A stretch of DNA of 64,000 bases from Kalmusia sp. IMI 367209. Taxonomy: Eukaryota > Ascomycota > Dothideomycetes > Pleosporales > Didymosphaeriaceae. The stretch spans positions 744,001 to 808,000 of the forward strand of contig JAPEUQ010000010.1 of the NCBI GenBank assembly GCA_027946365.1, read 5' to 3'. The notes below the pieces were generated by a model. The model did no database searches. It saw only the letters and a list, made by a program, of their open reading frames with translations, and was not told the origin of the DNA. The translations under genes and the position numbers were made by a program. The first letter of the stretch is position 1. Every line of letters begins with the position of its first letter. Below, one piece after another: positions 20,784 to 32,649 of this stretch.

Positions 20784-22456
20784 ATGTCGCGCATCACGCT
20801 AGGCTCCAACGATCTTCTGGAGTACAACCCTGATTATGGCGTCCTGATCTGCCGAGACTGCGAGTATGCCATCCAGAAAAGCGCGGTACAAAGTCATCTA
20901 CTACGACACAAGATCTATCGCGGCGAACGACAAAATCTGCTCTCATCTATCGCTCAATTCGACCTTCGCGAGCCCGATAGTGTGAGGGTTCCAGACCCAG
21001 ACACCCGTCCTATTGCTGCTTTGCCCGTTCTAGATGGATATTGCTGCTTGCAGGATGGGTGTAGTAATCTGTGTGCCAGTGTAAAACGTATGAGACGGCA
21101 TTGGGCCGACGTCCACGGGGGAACAGAGGATTTTGAAATGATGGCGAGAGAAGTCAAGATGCAGACGTTCTTCCGAGGGACGAAGATCAGGTACTTCGAA
21201 GTCTGCCCTGAGGCGGAGGACGATGTAGCAGATCAAGACGACGTTACGAGCGAAGAAGAACTGATCGAGGAAAGCGAAGAACAAACAAGTGACACCCAAG
21301 AAAGTGACAACAATGAATTAAGCGATCCTGACGAAAGTGATGAGGAAATGGAGGACACGGAAAGCGCGAATGCCGCATCACCTAACACTTTGGGTAAACC
21401 CTCACCCACCAGCTTCGACCTCGAGACATTGAAATCGTTCCACAAATTCCTCTCTACTACTCGCATTACGCTTCCCAGCCCAAGTTTCGAAGCCTCAAAC
21501 CAGTGTTACTGGCACACGACCGTCCTTGCTTTAGCCTTTTCCAGACATTGGATGATGTCGGGTTTATTGGCTATGACAGAGTATCATACACTTGCGCTCA
21601 CAGACGACGAGGTGCTTCGAGAGGTCCATCGCGAGCGAGCGGTGCATTTCTTCGCCGGTTTTGTTGCGGGACGGGAAGAAGCAAGTCGGCATGTCTGTGG
21701 TGCTATCCTCACCAGCGAAAAGGAAGAGGAGAGACGGGTAGGCGGGCAGATGATGTGTATCCTTCGTTGCGCTCACTGGGCTTTCATGGAGCCCATGCTG
21801 GGTCAGGGGTTTACGTCTTTTCCTTTCCAATTGCAGAACTTTCTCACGGCTCTTCGGAGCTTCTCCCTGGCCGAACGCAGTGGTAGTGACGGAACTGCAG
21901 ACGAAATATTTGCCCGCGCAAGTCAAATCTTCAAGAACAGGGTAGCGTCAGCCGGATTGGCGCAAAATGATCGTTCAGTCGCATTGTTCGACCGCCTTGA
22001 TAGACTACCTTCTCTTATGACCGACGTATTTGGAAGACCGGACAATGTCCGCGATGTTATGGCTACACTGTCTGCCATCGCTATCTTGGTCGAGCACTAT
22101 AGCTTCTCATCTAACGCCAAGTCAACGGAAGTCTCCTCATCGACTGCTGTGTGGCACAGCATGGTGAGTTATCCTGGTCTACTTATTATACCCAAGCCTT
22201 GCGCTAATTTTGTAACAATATGTAGGTGCAATGGTTGAGTAAAGCACCGGAACATTTCCGCCATATGGTTTCGCGGCACGATCCAGCAGCCCTTGTCGTA
22301 GTAGCGCACTGGGCTTCAGCACTTGTGTTACGCGCCGAGCAAGCTGGATACTGGTTTCTGCGCGGCCTAGCACACAAGTTGATCCACGAAATCGAGGGGC
22401 GACTTCGCAGCGTTGACGACACTGCCTGTAGCCTACTCGAAGGGCTTCTACCATGA
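20784..22456 (+). CDS. OrsD-like (DUF3505) protein with C6-regulator-type C-terminus
   Basis: Model: join(20784..22163, 22226..22456), 536 residues, 62-nt intron, frame-exact. Residues ~10-115 match the DUF3505/OrsD pattern: LEYNPDYGVLICRDCEYAI, a spaced HLLRH, a central LPVLDGYCCLQDGC, and a second Cys/His element ending RRHWADVHG. The paired C2H2-like elements probably bind zinc. Residues ~150-195 are strongly acidic (Glu/Asp/Ser). The final ~80 residues (WLSKAPEHFRHMV ... ALVVVAHWASALVLRAEQAGYW) resemble the C-terminal segment of Upc2-like fungal C6 regulators. OrsD-type proteins are common and often orphan; the name comes from the orsellinic acid cluster, but no such cluster lies here. 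A regulatory or DNA-binding role is plausible but unproven. Confidence 0.75.
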
Positions 22457-22520
22457 ACCTTTAGTGACTAATGACAAATAACGAATCACGAACCTCGTTG
22501 GAATTGTATTGCTTCAGACT

Positions 22521-23387
22521 TCAATCTACTCTCCTCACCCCAACAACCCTGTTCAATCTCCCTTCCAATGCCAATACGCCTTCCCTGATCTGCTCCATGT
22601 CGCGTCCGATATCTCCCACCGCCATAAGCACTGCCCCTACCTCGTGCGCCATCCGTCGTATCTCAATCCGACTTAAGCTCTCACTCATAGTAACCACGTC
22701 GTCCTTGCGATGCAACCACAGCCACCTCTCCCTCAACCCACACTTCCTATATTCACTTCCAAACCGATTGCTTCTTCCTAGCCCCTGATCTCCATCCTCA
22801 TCGTCCTGAAAAGGCGAGTGCGCCGGCGATTCCAGATGATGAGGATTCTTCTCCGAGGCAGGCGTATTAGTAGACCAATGCGTCGAATCGAGGTGCTTGA
22901 ACTCCGGTTTGAGGAAGGGATACTCTAGCGAGCGGAAGGACCGGATCATGTCGCGGACAGCAACGCGCATCAGGTTTAACGCTTCGCTCTCCCCTTGGCT
23001 TCTGAACGCTTGCTCGTCTCTTTCAAACTGCCCTTTGCCCCATCGTCTGTTCCCACTTCCGGCTCTTCGTCCCCGGCTGTACCTCCTTCCTCCTCCTCCT
23101 CCTCCTCCTCCTCCTCCTCCCCAGTCCCCTGAGTTCCCATCATCACCCCTCCTCGCACTCCGCATCCTCTTTCTTACTTTGCGCAGATGCCGCCTCTCCT
23201 CGAGCAAAGCTTGCTTCAGGTTGGACAGATGGTCATTGATTTCGTCAGGAGCAGCTTTGAGGGTCAACAGAGAGGCCCAGAAGACTTTGAAAAAGGTGGC
23301 GAGGGTGAAGGCGAAGGAGATGAAGCCTATTATAGTAGACGCGAGGGAGATGGGGGCGAGGACTGAATGGGAAACTGTGACGCCCAT
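22521..23387 (-). CDS. Hypothetical protein with N-terminal membrane segment and poly-Gly tract
   Basis: Single exon of 288 residues from ATG 23387 (MGVTVSHSVLAP); the frame extends two codons further to a TTG, which is not used. Residues ~10-40 (LASTIIGFISFAFTLATFF and beyond) form one or two membrane helices, then a helical segment (NLKQALLEERRHLRKVRKRM), a run of 11 glycines, an Arg-rich linker, and two helical regions including LMRVAVRDMIRSFRSLEYPF and a C-terminal SRIEIRRMAHEVGAVLMAVGD. This layout is typical of fungal conserved hypothetical proteins; I do not recognise a named family. Function unknown. It ends only 64 bp from the stop of the OrsD-like gene (convergent). Confidence 0.6.
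   Translation of the reverse strand: MGVTVSHSVLAPISLASTIIGFISFAFTLATFFKVFWASLLTLKAAPDEINDHLSNLKQALLEERRHLRKVRKRMRSARRGDDGNSGDWGGGGGGGGGGGRRYSRGRRAGSGNRRWGKGQFERDEQAFRSQGESEALNLMRVAVRDMIRSFRSLEYPFLKPEFKHLDSTHWSTNTPASEKNPHHLESPAHSPFQDDEDGDQGLGRSNRFGSEYRKCGLRERWLWLHRKDDVVTMSESLSRIEIRRMAHEVGAVLMAVGDIGRDMEQIREGVLALEGRLNRVVGVRRVD
23088..23121 (-). repeat. (GGA)n trinucleotide run coding for poly-glycine
   Basis: About 11 consecutive TCC/GGA units inside the coding sequence at 22521-23387. The run is in frame and produces a glycine tract just after the basic helix. Confidence 0.9.
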
Positions 23388-24201
23388 TTCCAAATCCGAG
23401 TCTTAGGGATTAATGATGTTGTACGGGAATCTTGTTCGGGATAAGTTTGGGGATATGTCGGGTACTCAAGCGGGTGGAGTGTTCGGCTAGGGTCTGACGG
23501 TACAGCTCGTTGACGGAGAGAGACAAGGATTGGACTATCGCTAGACCTTCACTTCTTGTGTAATTCGGGGGCGCTCCGTCAATAACTCGACCCAAACACG
23601 GTCGTCGCGTGTGCATTTAGATTCGGCGCTTCACGGAGTCTAACCTTGAGGCGTTACTCTATCTGCACTGCTGGTACGCCTACCGGCTCAATTGGTCAGC
23701 GATGGGGACACTTAGTAAGCCCAAGCTATGTTGTACATCGAGCTTCAGCTGGAGTCAACTATTGTGTCGATGCACTTTCAAAACAGAACGGAAGGCTCAT
23801 AGAACGACATTGAACGATCAGGAGACGCATACCACACCATCGGTCTTAAGATCTAGGGTGACCAGTATCTGTGTCAAATACATACTGTCCACAGCCTATG
23901 GACCTTCCGTGGTATGTAGGCGGTTGGCAGTGCTCACTTCTGAAAAATATTGCGTGTCTGCGAATGAGGTGAGATCTCGTCGACCGTGGGTTGTATAGAG
24001 TGAAGCGGCCCAAAGAAGCAAAGCAGTGGTATAAGACGTGTGTAACATTTGCATATGTGACGAGAACGAACTTTGGCTCCACACTCGACTATGAGATGTA
24101 CCCATGGATAGCTAGGACGCTGCAACCCAAACTATGCTCATTCAACGGAGGTCTATAGTCTAATGTAAAATATCGTACAGGCTCTTATACTTACAAAGCC
24201 T
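23388..24201. other. Intergenic, no supported gene
   Basis: Upstream of the membrane-protein gene and downstream of MCR1. A GGCTCAATTGGTCAGCG segment near 23689-23705 recalls a tRNA D arm, but no anticodon arm or B box follows. Overlapping short minus frames at 23846-24125 lack support. Confidence 0.5.
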
Positions 24202-25428
24202 CTAAAACTTATAAACTTGGTCTTTGGAATACCCTAGATCTTTTAGGTAGCCCGTGAGGTCGCCCTGATCCTGGGGACTCTTCTTGCCGCCACTAACAGC
24301 CTTGTAAAGACCTGGCGGTCCACAGACGAAGACCTTGACCTTCTCGCCTTCCTTGGGCTCGGGCAGAACCGTCTTCAAAAGCTCCTTGGTCACGAAGCCC
24401 TTGCCACCCTGCCACTGCTCGGGCGGGTTGTCCAGGACGTAGAAGGCCCTAAACCGCTGCGGGTAGGTGTTCTCGAGGTGCTCAAATTCCTTCTTCAGCA
24501 AGATGTCCTCTTCAGAAATATTTCCGAAGATAAGTGTGACCTTGGTCTTGTCTTCGGGATTCTTGAATATCGCTCGAGCGACTTGCCACATGGGTGTGAT
24601 TCCGGTGCCACCAGCAATCATAGCGACGTGCTCACTAGATGTTGGGGTGCGAAGTCAGCAAGCGTCTCACACGTTGTTCGTATAGAAAGATTGCTCACTG
24701 CTTGTTTGGCGTCCACTGGTACTTGGGGATGGGGCCCTTGATATCGAGGCGTTGTCCGGGCTCCAAGTCGTGCAGGTGGGTGGACATGGGGCCATCAGGG
24801 TACTTCTTGATCAGGAAGTCGACGGTTCCCTTCTGGTCTGCAAAAATGTTAGCCAGTCCCTTCTAGTATATGCTCTCACAGAGTGACACGCACCAACATC
24901 GCTAATGGGTGTGTATGGGCGGATGACAGGCTTCTGCATCTCAGGACCTTTGTACTTGGTGATGACGGCAGCTACGGCACATCAGCATCGTCACGCCAGC
25001 GCTTGTAAGGCGACATACAGGCGACATGTAGACCACTCTCCATGTCATCCTCAGGCAACGAGAAGGTGAGCTTCTTGGTGTTGTGGTTGACAATCTCCGA
25101 CTTCTCCAATTTCAGCGACAAGAAGCCTTGCTCACCGCCGGTGAAGGCAGGCTTTGCGGGTCCGGTCGACGCGGCGATCTTCTGCGCATCTGCCAACGAC
25201 GGCGCATCGCCATTTCGGCGCAGGTAGAAGTAGCCACCAGATACGGCGGCGAGGGCCACACCCGTGTAGAGCAGCCCGTTGCTGCCACCGCTCTTAGGCG
25301 CCTCAGTGGATGCGTAGCGGCGTACTGACTGTTGGGTCGTTAGCTTTGTAATGCAGTCGCGATGACGATCAGAGCTTGCGCACACGCTGCAGCTGGCTCG
25401 CTGGCCGGAAAACTTGTCGGGCGAACAT
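24202..25428 (-). CDS. MCR1: NADH-cytochrome b5 reductase, mitochondrial (MCR1)
   Basis: Model: complement of join(24202..24634, 24699..24837, 24894..24971, 25019..25328, 25384..25428), 334 residues; all four introns (47-64 nt) are GT-AG and frame-exact. Exon 1 encodes [15 protein letters not shown], a basic mitochondrial presequence, followed by a membrane anchor at ~34-52 ([19 protein letters not shown]). FAD-binding RPYTPISD lies near 136-143, a second flavin-domain block reads [18 protein letters not shown], the NADH-binding [10 protein letters not shown] is near 198-207, and [12 protein letters not shown] begins at ~295. The enzyme transfers electrons from NADH via FAD to cytochrome b5 or similar acceptors and sits in the outer membrane or intermembrane space. 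Length and motif order match the fungal family. Confidence 0.93.
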
Positions 25429-25943
25429 TTGAGGAGCAATTGGGGCGGCAAGGTATGGAAAGAGGGTGTGAAGGGTTGTCCGACTGGAGTCTGAGCAGGA
25501 TGTTGGACTCGCTCGTTGCAGCTTGGTGGAGTTCTGCGCCAAGAAACGTCATCGGTCTTCTTCGCCGACTCTCCGATGGCCGACATAGCGATCACGACAT
25601 TGTTGCGCCTGCACTATATTATATCTATCGTCAAATCAAATTGCCTAAAGCTTGATGATTTACCCTGGGCTGCTTTGTGGACACCACCAGTCAACGGTAG
25701 GAAGCATAGCCGATCAGGGTCGTCTTGTTAGTGCGAAAGCCGAAGACCAACCACATTGCCATCCACCAAGGTGCTCGAAGATAGAAATGTATAAAGTCTG
25801 CATATGCCCCATTCCCAAATGTATCCGGTATTTCTTACATGTATCGCCGCCAAGCTCTACGTACCTCTACGTACCTCTAGTCATTCCAGCGTCCACACGT
25901 CTGGACCATGCGTTCAAAAGTGCTCTCACCGATAGCACTCCTT
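25429..25943. other. Intergenic (MCR1 promoter and Gfa downstream region)
   Basis: Contains the MCR1 upstream region and a short direct repeat CTACGTACCT at about 25858-25879. No gene. Confidence 0.5.
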
Positions 25944-26650
25944 CTATAACTTCGAAGTCGCCTTATTTTTCTGCGCCGTGTACGCCGCAATCGCATCCAT
26001 CAGGCCCGGACTCAATACATCATACGTCTGCAGCCCCACGCTCTTGAACTTTTCCCTCACGCCATCAATCTCCTTCGGATCGAACCCTTGCTCGATAATG
26101 CTGCTCACGAACGCCGCAAATTGCGGCTCCTGCCAACCTTTCTTGTCACTCAATTCTGTGTGCACCTAATATTAGGGTAAAGAGTCAGCGTATGTCGATG
26201 CGTGGGTATAGATACTAATCAGTTGTCTCATCTAAGCGAAAGAAGAGAGTCTTTGTTTTGCAAAGAGAGGCATCCATATTGTACCCGGACATTACGTACG
26301 AAATCCAAGCCCTTGAACGGATGGTCGGTTACGATGCGCCCGAAGAGGTGCACACCGCACTCTTTGCACGCGTTGCGCTGGATAGCCGCCTTTTCGTCGA
26401 TGATGTGGAGTTTTTGGCCGTTGGCGGTCACAGAAAGCTTATCGACGGGAATGACGCCAACGACGGAGAAGAGAGAGCCTGCCGGCTTCCAGCACTTCGA
26501 GCAGCCACATGCGTGATTGTGGAGGACGTTGCTGGAGAGCGTAACTTCGACCTTGTTGTTCGCGCAATGGCAGTACAGCTTCCCGCCCGAGAAATTCGAG
26601 TCGCCCTTCGTTATGCCGTTGTCAATTGACGGATGGAGGGAAGGTGCCAT
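25944..26650 (-). CDS. S-(hydroxymethyl)glutathione synthase (Gfa-type)
   Basis: Model: complement of join(25944..26165, 26300..26650), 190 residues, with a 134-nt intron and an exact join ([15 protein letters not shown]). Zinc ligands of the Gfa fold are visible: CHC at 27-29, CGCSKC at 48-53, and CKEC at 95-98. Length and sequence match fungal glutathione-dependent formaldehyde-activating enzymes, which promote formation of S-hydroxymethylglutathione as the first step of formaldehyde detoxification in the cytosol. Start: ATG 26650 ([12 protein letters not shown]), the usual family start; an upstream in-frame extension to 26707 is ignored. A TATATATA box lies ~95 bp upstream. Confidence 0.9.
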
Positions 26651-26742
26651 TGTTCCGATGTTGCGAATGTAAGCTAGGATTTGTGTGAGTGTTGAAGTTG
26701 ACTTCATTTGCCTAGGGTGGAAGTACCGTCGTGCGGCACCTT

Positions 26743-26751
26743 ATATATATC
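26743..26751 (-). promoter_or_regulatory. TATA-like box upstream of Gfa gene
   Basis: ATATATATA about 95 bp upstream of the ATG at 26650, read on the minus strand. Position and sequence suit a TATA element; inferred only. Confidence 0.4.
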
Positions 26752-27655
26752 GACGCGCAAGCCCCTCACTGATTACCCGGCAGCGACCCCGATTTCTGCG
26801 AGTAGTGCGATAATCCAGCGAGTGTTCAATGGCGCAATAGCACTCTGCGTGAGGTTATTGTGGGTGTGGTTGCGGAGCCGCATCGCATTGCCGCATCGGG
26901 TCAAAGGCCCCGCAACACCAGTTGAATCCTTGAACTGGTACCACAACCGCTTCTGGGCAGAAAGTGAGAGCCCAGTGTGTTCATGACATACAAGACCATC
27001 TATCATCAAATGGCTCCTTGCAAATATTAGATATTAGTAGAACTTTGATGATGGGAAACCAGAAAACCTAATTCGGTACCGTTCCCGATGAGCACCGGTA
27101 AGCCATCCGAACAATGCATCATAGCTTCTAAGCAGCTGACGAACTGTTCAGTCAAAAGACAAAAGTATAGGACTTTTCGACTTCTGTATGATATAACATA
27201 GGCCAATTTGATACGCAAAACGCCCTCAGTATTGCGTCCTAGTAGTGTCCACGTTGAAGAAGACGAATTTGACTTTAGCTTTTAGCGTACTCGTCACGAT
27301 GGATTCCACGTCGACAGAGTCAACAATCGAGGCTTTTTCTTGTCTAACTGTGGACCCCCTATTGCTTTCTTTGTTGTTATTATCTACATTGTGAACGAAC
27401 ATGCCGTACCCTTTGTTCGACATACGGACTGTGCCTATTAGAAAAATACCTGCACAATGTCAACCCCCCTATTTATTCGACGTATCCTCACCCTAAACTT
27501 CCGCTCCATGTCTCACTTCTCTCGAGTGTTCACCACGTTCGATCTCTGTTTGCCTTCTCAGATCCCGGTGATCTTCCTCGAAGCGTGAAAAGGCTTAAAG
27601 AATACAAGAGCAATTGCAGCCCCTCGAACAAGAACATCCCACCATAGCCGGCACT
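26752..27655. other. Divergent promoter region
   Basis: Between the Gfa gene (minus) and the acidic-protein gene (plus). Short frames at 26708-26986, 27027-27218 and 27226-27423 show no features. Confidence 0.5.
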
Positions 27656-30054
27656 ATGGGGTTTTCTATCACATCCTTCAAGAGCAAGTCTCCCTTCCCT
27701 TCTAGGGCTGCTAAAGCCGTGGCCCTCCTCTCTGATTACGACGAATTTGGAGCCGAAGCCCTCGAGGACTTCGAGCGGGAGCGGAAAGGCGAACGCGGCA
27801 TTCTCGTGCTTTCCCACGGTAGGGAGGACCCTGTCTTTGCTAAGACAGAGGAGTACTACACGGGCGACGAGATCATCGAGAACACGCGCGGTGTGCATCA
27901 AGTCTACGATTTGCATAGTGCAGGTTGTATGCAGCCGATTCGCAGCTCGGGTCTTGCTAGTACTGCGGTTGGGTATCAGACTGAACAGGAGCAGCTTACC
28001 AAGTGGAATGCAGAGGCGCAGAAGGTAAAGTATGACCTTCTGTTTGATGCGGAGGTGGTTGATGCAGCCGAAGCCAAGGACCAGGACCAGGGCCAGGACC
28101 AATCTTTTTTAGGGAGAGGCTCTCAGTAGTTCGCCGCTGCTGTGAGCATGATCTCAAGGTGAGACCAACTGCTGGGATCAAGACTGACGGTGATCAGGCC
28201 AGCGAAACCACGCGTGCGCTCAAGGACCTGATAGGCATCTCGCTGCACGAGCTTATTCCTGGTTTGGAGTTTCTTCCAGGTTTGGAGACTCTGAATAATA
28301 TCGAAGTCCGGAACGTGCACTCTGAGTTTCACCCGCTGTCATTCCGTGCGCGGGTAGAGAGGGTGCTACCTGAGACTACCAGTACGCTCGACGTCATTGA
28401 TACTTGGGTCGAGGACAGCTTTTATCTGGACGAAGAGGATTACAACCCGTATGTTGTCCAAGCGTTTATTGGCAGTGACGTGCGACAACAGGATAGTCCA
28501 ACTATTCCAAGCTATTTGTCAAGTTCCATACGACTTGAGACCGCGTTTCAGCCATCAGCTGCTGATGATAACACAAATGAGGATAACGCACTAGGTCAGC
28601 AAACGGCGCCGCATTCTTTTTATGATCCTGCGACGGGGCAGGATATTGGTTATACAGCTATCAACCATCTTCTGGATCCTGAAGTCGAAGAAGCCTTTCC
28701 ACAAATCCACCGGGCCGAAGACGACTTCGAAGATGAGTATGCTGATGTCGATATAATGGAGGTTTCAGCCGGAATAGTCGAAAATGCCCCTGAAGATGAA
28801 GAACTAACTCGAAAGAAGAAGGCGCCTCTAGTGAGACACCCCCGTGGTCTCCAGCCGACTATGTGGAGCAGTCATCGTAGACCACATGGATGGCGAATCG
28901 GCTCATGGAGACCAACCGAAGTTCTGAACCAAGTCCTTGAAGATACCAGAGAAGTATCGCCGACAGACTCCTTGTATTCCAATTCCTCTCTACATGAATC
29001 GGTCGAGCTCCCGGGTCATCACGATCCCATGATGTTAGTCGGTCGCCCACGGGGTAACCTTTCAGATGACAAGGTCGAAGAATCCGAAGATGAATCCATC
29101 GATATTGACCAGGACTCTAGATCTGATTCGAATCATTCGATAAACTTCACGAGTCCCCGCGATTTCTCCACGCCGCTTCGTAATCGGCAATCGAAACTCT
29201 TGGACAACGAAGACCCGCAGCATATCCAAACGAACACGAAAGCGGACCCCTCGTCTCCCCTCCTTGACATAGACACGTTACTATTCAGTAGTGACATCTG
29301 GCACAATGAAGTAGACCTCAACTTGTGGTCCCCGACTAGTGAAACTCAAAGGATCGATCTCCCTCGAACGGTCGAGAACTACTCTGAGCTTCCTAGTCTA
29401 AGAAACTCCACTGACAGTATACCATCTGCACCCTCTGAGTGTAGCCAGACTTCCATTGATGATTTCGAAGTCACACTTCAGGCATTGACTTCTTTCACCG
29501 AGCACTATGTAGAGCAAATCGGCAAGGGTCATGTCGAGTACATGACTGTAGTACGGGATAAGATACTGGAGGACTACGACGACGAAGATGCATTCGGGCT
29601 GCAAATAAAAACGATCGACGATGCGGCATGGTTCGCGCATAGGCTGTTCAAAGCGTTGTCAATAGATGTTGCTCGTGCGCACGAGGAGCTACGTCCATTT
29701 CATGAGCGAGTCATTATGATGGCGGGTGGTTTGAACTGTAAAGAAGACACTGTCGAGACGCGTTTGGTGGCTAATCGCGCCTGGAATACCTTGTATGCCT
29801 GCATGCAAGAGATCGAGACTGCTCACCAGGAGATGCTGGACAGACCTGGTATGATCAAACTGGCTGACGAGGTGTCTCAGACCGAGCAACTTTTGTGGCG
29901 CGACTGGTTGCGCCATATACAAGCAGCGTTCGAAGCTAAGGATGGATATCCCTTGCTGGTGCAGGACTTTTTATTATCGAGCCTCCATTGGTGGCAGGCG
30001 AAGACTTCGCAGGCGATGCGGCGCTGGAAGGGTCGTGGGTGGTTGGCAGTCTAG
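27656..30054 (+). CDS. Hypothetical acidic fungal protein, two exons
   Basis: Model: join(27656..28029, 28113..30054), 771 residues. Exon 1 starts MGFSITSFKSKSPFPSR; the 83-nt intron (GTATGA...TTTTTTAG) joins ...AEAQKVK to ERLSVVRRCCEHDLK in frame. The intron is inferred because the downstream frame has no ATG of its own and the upstream frame stops at 28129. Residues 1-200 are mixed helical; ~230-500 are rich in Asp, Glu and Ser and probably disordered; the last ~190 residues look globular and helical (VARAHEELRPFHERVIMMAG, WRDWLRHIQAAFEAKD, SLHWWQAKTSQAMRRWKGRG). I do not recognise any domain. An alternative is two separate genes, but the second would lack a start codon. Confidence 0.6.
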
Positions 30055-30199
30055 AAATCAGAAAAGTTAGTCTAGAGAGAAAGATATCTTTGTATCAGTA
30101 ACAATCTGTATCCATATTATAAGCTGCATGTCATGAGTTTTGTGTTTGCATGAGACGCGGTTTGATATCTGCACTTCATGCTACAGTCAAAGCTTAGAA

Positions 30200-30270
30200 G
30201 TTTGAGGACTCGTAGACGTTTGTATTATGTATCCTGGGGTAACTTAGCTCAAAATTCGCACTCTACCTTC
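30200..30270 (+). repeat. Dispersed repeat family copy
   Basis: AAGTTTGAGGACT, then TTTGTATTATGTATCCTGGG, then GTAACTTAGCTCA. It is the closest match to the copy at 8970-9050: 13 identical bases at the start and near identity through the CTGGGGTAACT core. Confidence 0.6.
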
Positions 30271-32452
30271 AATCCTAGAACTCTAGTAACAGCAGACAAG
30301 ATCTTGGTCGAATGAAGCCTGAAGTATCATTCTACCTTTGAGTGCGCCTATACGAGAGTTGAGTGGTTGCTCATAGCTGAGTACCTCTGACGACATCATG
30401 TCTAACTCGGGTTTATTTTCAGAGGCGCTGACATTTATTGTTCTAATAAATGGTGCGGCTCCGCATCGTTGTCATTGCTGAAAAGAAAAAATTAAGTCCA
30501 AAGCAGTGCCTAAAACAAAGCAACGTTCAGCTTCCGTGTACTCAGCTAAAGTCAACTCGGCTGAGTTCTTGTCGCTGGAAATTCGTAACTGTCATTCAGG
30601 AGACGCCTGATTGTGGCGTTGATTGAAATTGCAAATCGCACTCAGCCGCTGGTGGCGCTATTGACTAATCTGAGCATCACCACTGGTACTGAGCATTTGA
30701 TTGCGATATGCATTGCATTTCTAGCTTTCACGAGGCGTGGAGATGTGCAAAGTGCATCGATATCAGAATGCCGACCGCGGTCCTGTTAGCCGCGGTATCT
30801 CCACTGCGGTCCATGCAGAATCTTCACTTAGTCATAGACGCCCTTCACAAGGTTCTTGCTCGCTAAATGCCCCTATTTAGATTAGCTTCAATCAATGGAG
30901 TGAGCACCCAACTTGCAGAGCCTCTATTTGCATCGGCACTTATGGAGCCCATCGTCATGCTCGCTGTACTAGACGGAAGCCATACAGCAGATCATAATCT
31001 CTCCTGGGTGCTTTACATTACTATTGTCATAATCTAACATAGATTTTTGTTCACGAACCACTATCGCATAGGAAATATAGGCCCCGAAAGCACATCGAGG
31101 GTATAGAAGCAATGTTGCAGGATGGGTAATGTCAGGCGAGTCTCGAGAATGGCCAGTTATGACCACTCAGAATGTTATGTAGGTGCATTGCCAAATCCTG
31201 GCCAAGGACAACCGAGATAACACTATTGTTGAGAATACGAAGCGGGTTCAAAGGTGGTGGAGAAGTGGTGCTGGAGCGGTGCTGGAGCGGAGTGAGCCGG
31301 GAACCGTGAGATGTACATTGTGTTGCTCTTTCGTTGCCCAAGATAGAAGCAACAACTATGGCGGGCGATGCAAAGTCTATAGCTGCGGTGTGAGACTGTC
31401 TTTATTACCTACCTGTTGGGACAGGGTTTTACAAGGCCAGCCGGGATCTGACCGCTACCTAGACGCGACAAACGAACGCTCATGCACAGAAGATTCGAAG
31501 AGCCGGCAATGTCGGTTGCAACGCTGCCCAATTCATGCAAGATGTTGATGCGCTGTAAAGGCTAGCCGTTTTCGCACTGGCATCCCTGATCAATGCTGGC
31601 GCAAGATCTTGTAGGGTGAATAAGCGGCGGCCCTAAATATTGGTCGATGATGCATCGGCCGACGGCTCGCCACGAGCACGATTTCGCAACATGACGAGAG
31701 AATCGACAAGAGATGCCAAAGCGATAGCTTCTATTACCACGCGCCGCATCGAGGTTAGACGTGTGGGTTGGGAGCAAACCTAATGACGGCGAGGGAAGCG
31801 TCCCGATAGACATGGGCCTGATCATCCAGAACATTCCCTCTTGTTGAGAGCCGTAAGATTAAGGCCGTGGCTTGAGCGCGGGGTTTATGACGAAACGTGG
31901 GCCTTGAAAACAATGGAAATGCTCGTTCATGATGAGCCAGCTGGAGGGCAGCAGCGTATGTAACCCTGGGAGCGTCAAGTGTGACATCCAGAGGCAACGG
32001 CTGGCGTTGCTCGAAAGGGATGGGGCTAGGCTGGATCGGGGACAAGCGCACATCAGGGTGCTAAACATAGCTGTGGACCACCGCTCCAGCCGGCCCAAAG
32101 CGACACCGAGTGAGCGACTACGACACCGCGCCATCACTCCACTCACGCTACCAGTCCACGCTCTGCTATTGTCTCCAGCCACAGTCCAATATGATTTCGT
32201 CCCCTCCGACCAATCCAGGACGGGATCGGCGTGCCGAAGCCCACCGTCCGCCACGTTATTTCGGTAGGGCTGCGCTTTGGCGAGTTTTCTTAGCTCCCCT
32301 GTCCACGCGCTATCGATTCACCGTATTCTCCAATGCGTTGCCTCTTACTGTCCACTTTGGTGAGCAATATGACTCCGGGCCACTACTGACAGAGTGTGAC
32401 GCTATGACATTGGCCCGCCATGGAAGCTGCTCGACGCGGGAGAGGCAGCCGG

Positions 32453-32458
32453 TATAAA
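32453..32458 (+). promoter_or_regulatory. TATA box of the wall-protein gene
   Basis: A clean TATAAA in GGTATAAAGG, 192 bp upstream of the ATG at 32650, with a CA-rich pyrimidine/AT leader between. TATA-containing promoters are common for strongly and conditionally expressed fungal surface-protein genes. Confidence 0.5.
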
Positions 32459-32649
32459 GGAGCTTGTCTCTGTCGCCAGTATAGATCCATCATCATCACA
32501 CAATATTAATACAGTTTCCTAACTACATTCGCTTTTCTCTCGCTTTATAATTTAAACGTTCGCTCCAGATCGACTCAAAAGACATCTTCAGAGAACCTAA
32601 ACCCCGAATCCGAGATCGAAGCATCATAACTAGTCGTCAAACTCTCAAG

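Larger units (their letters stand above)
30055..32649. other. 2.6-kb intergenic with a repeat copy and the wall-protein promoter
   Basis: 30200-30270 carries a copy of the dispersed repeat. 31100-32400 has overlapping short frames on both strands without features. 32453-32458 is a TATA box, and 32480-32640 is probably the 5' leader of the wall-protein gene. Confidence 0.5.

Noticed and set aside
15000..22456. Secondary-metabolite gene cluster
   Set aside because: There are regulators and a reductase, but no polyketide, peptide or terpene synthase anywhere in the window.
23676..23740. tRNA-like D-arm sequence
   Set aside because: No anticodon arm, T arm or B box follows; it does not fold as a tRNA.
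27614..28129. Separate 5' gene ending at 28129
   Set aside because: The downstream 631-codon frame has no ATG; a GTATGA...TTTTTTAG intron joins both in frame.
28159..28197. 39-nt intron between GTGAGACC and GATCAG
   Set aside because: Too short for a fungal intron and its retention keeps the frame open.
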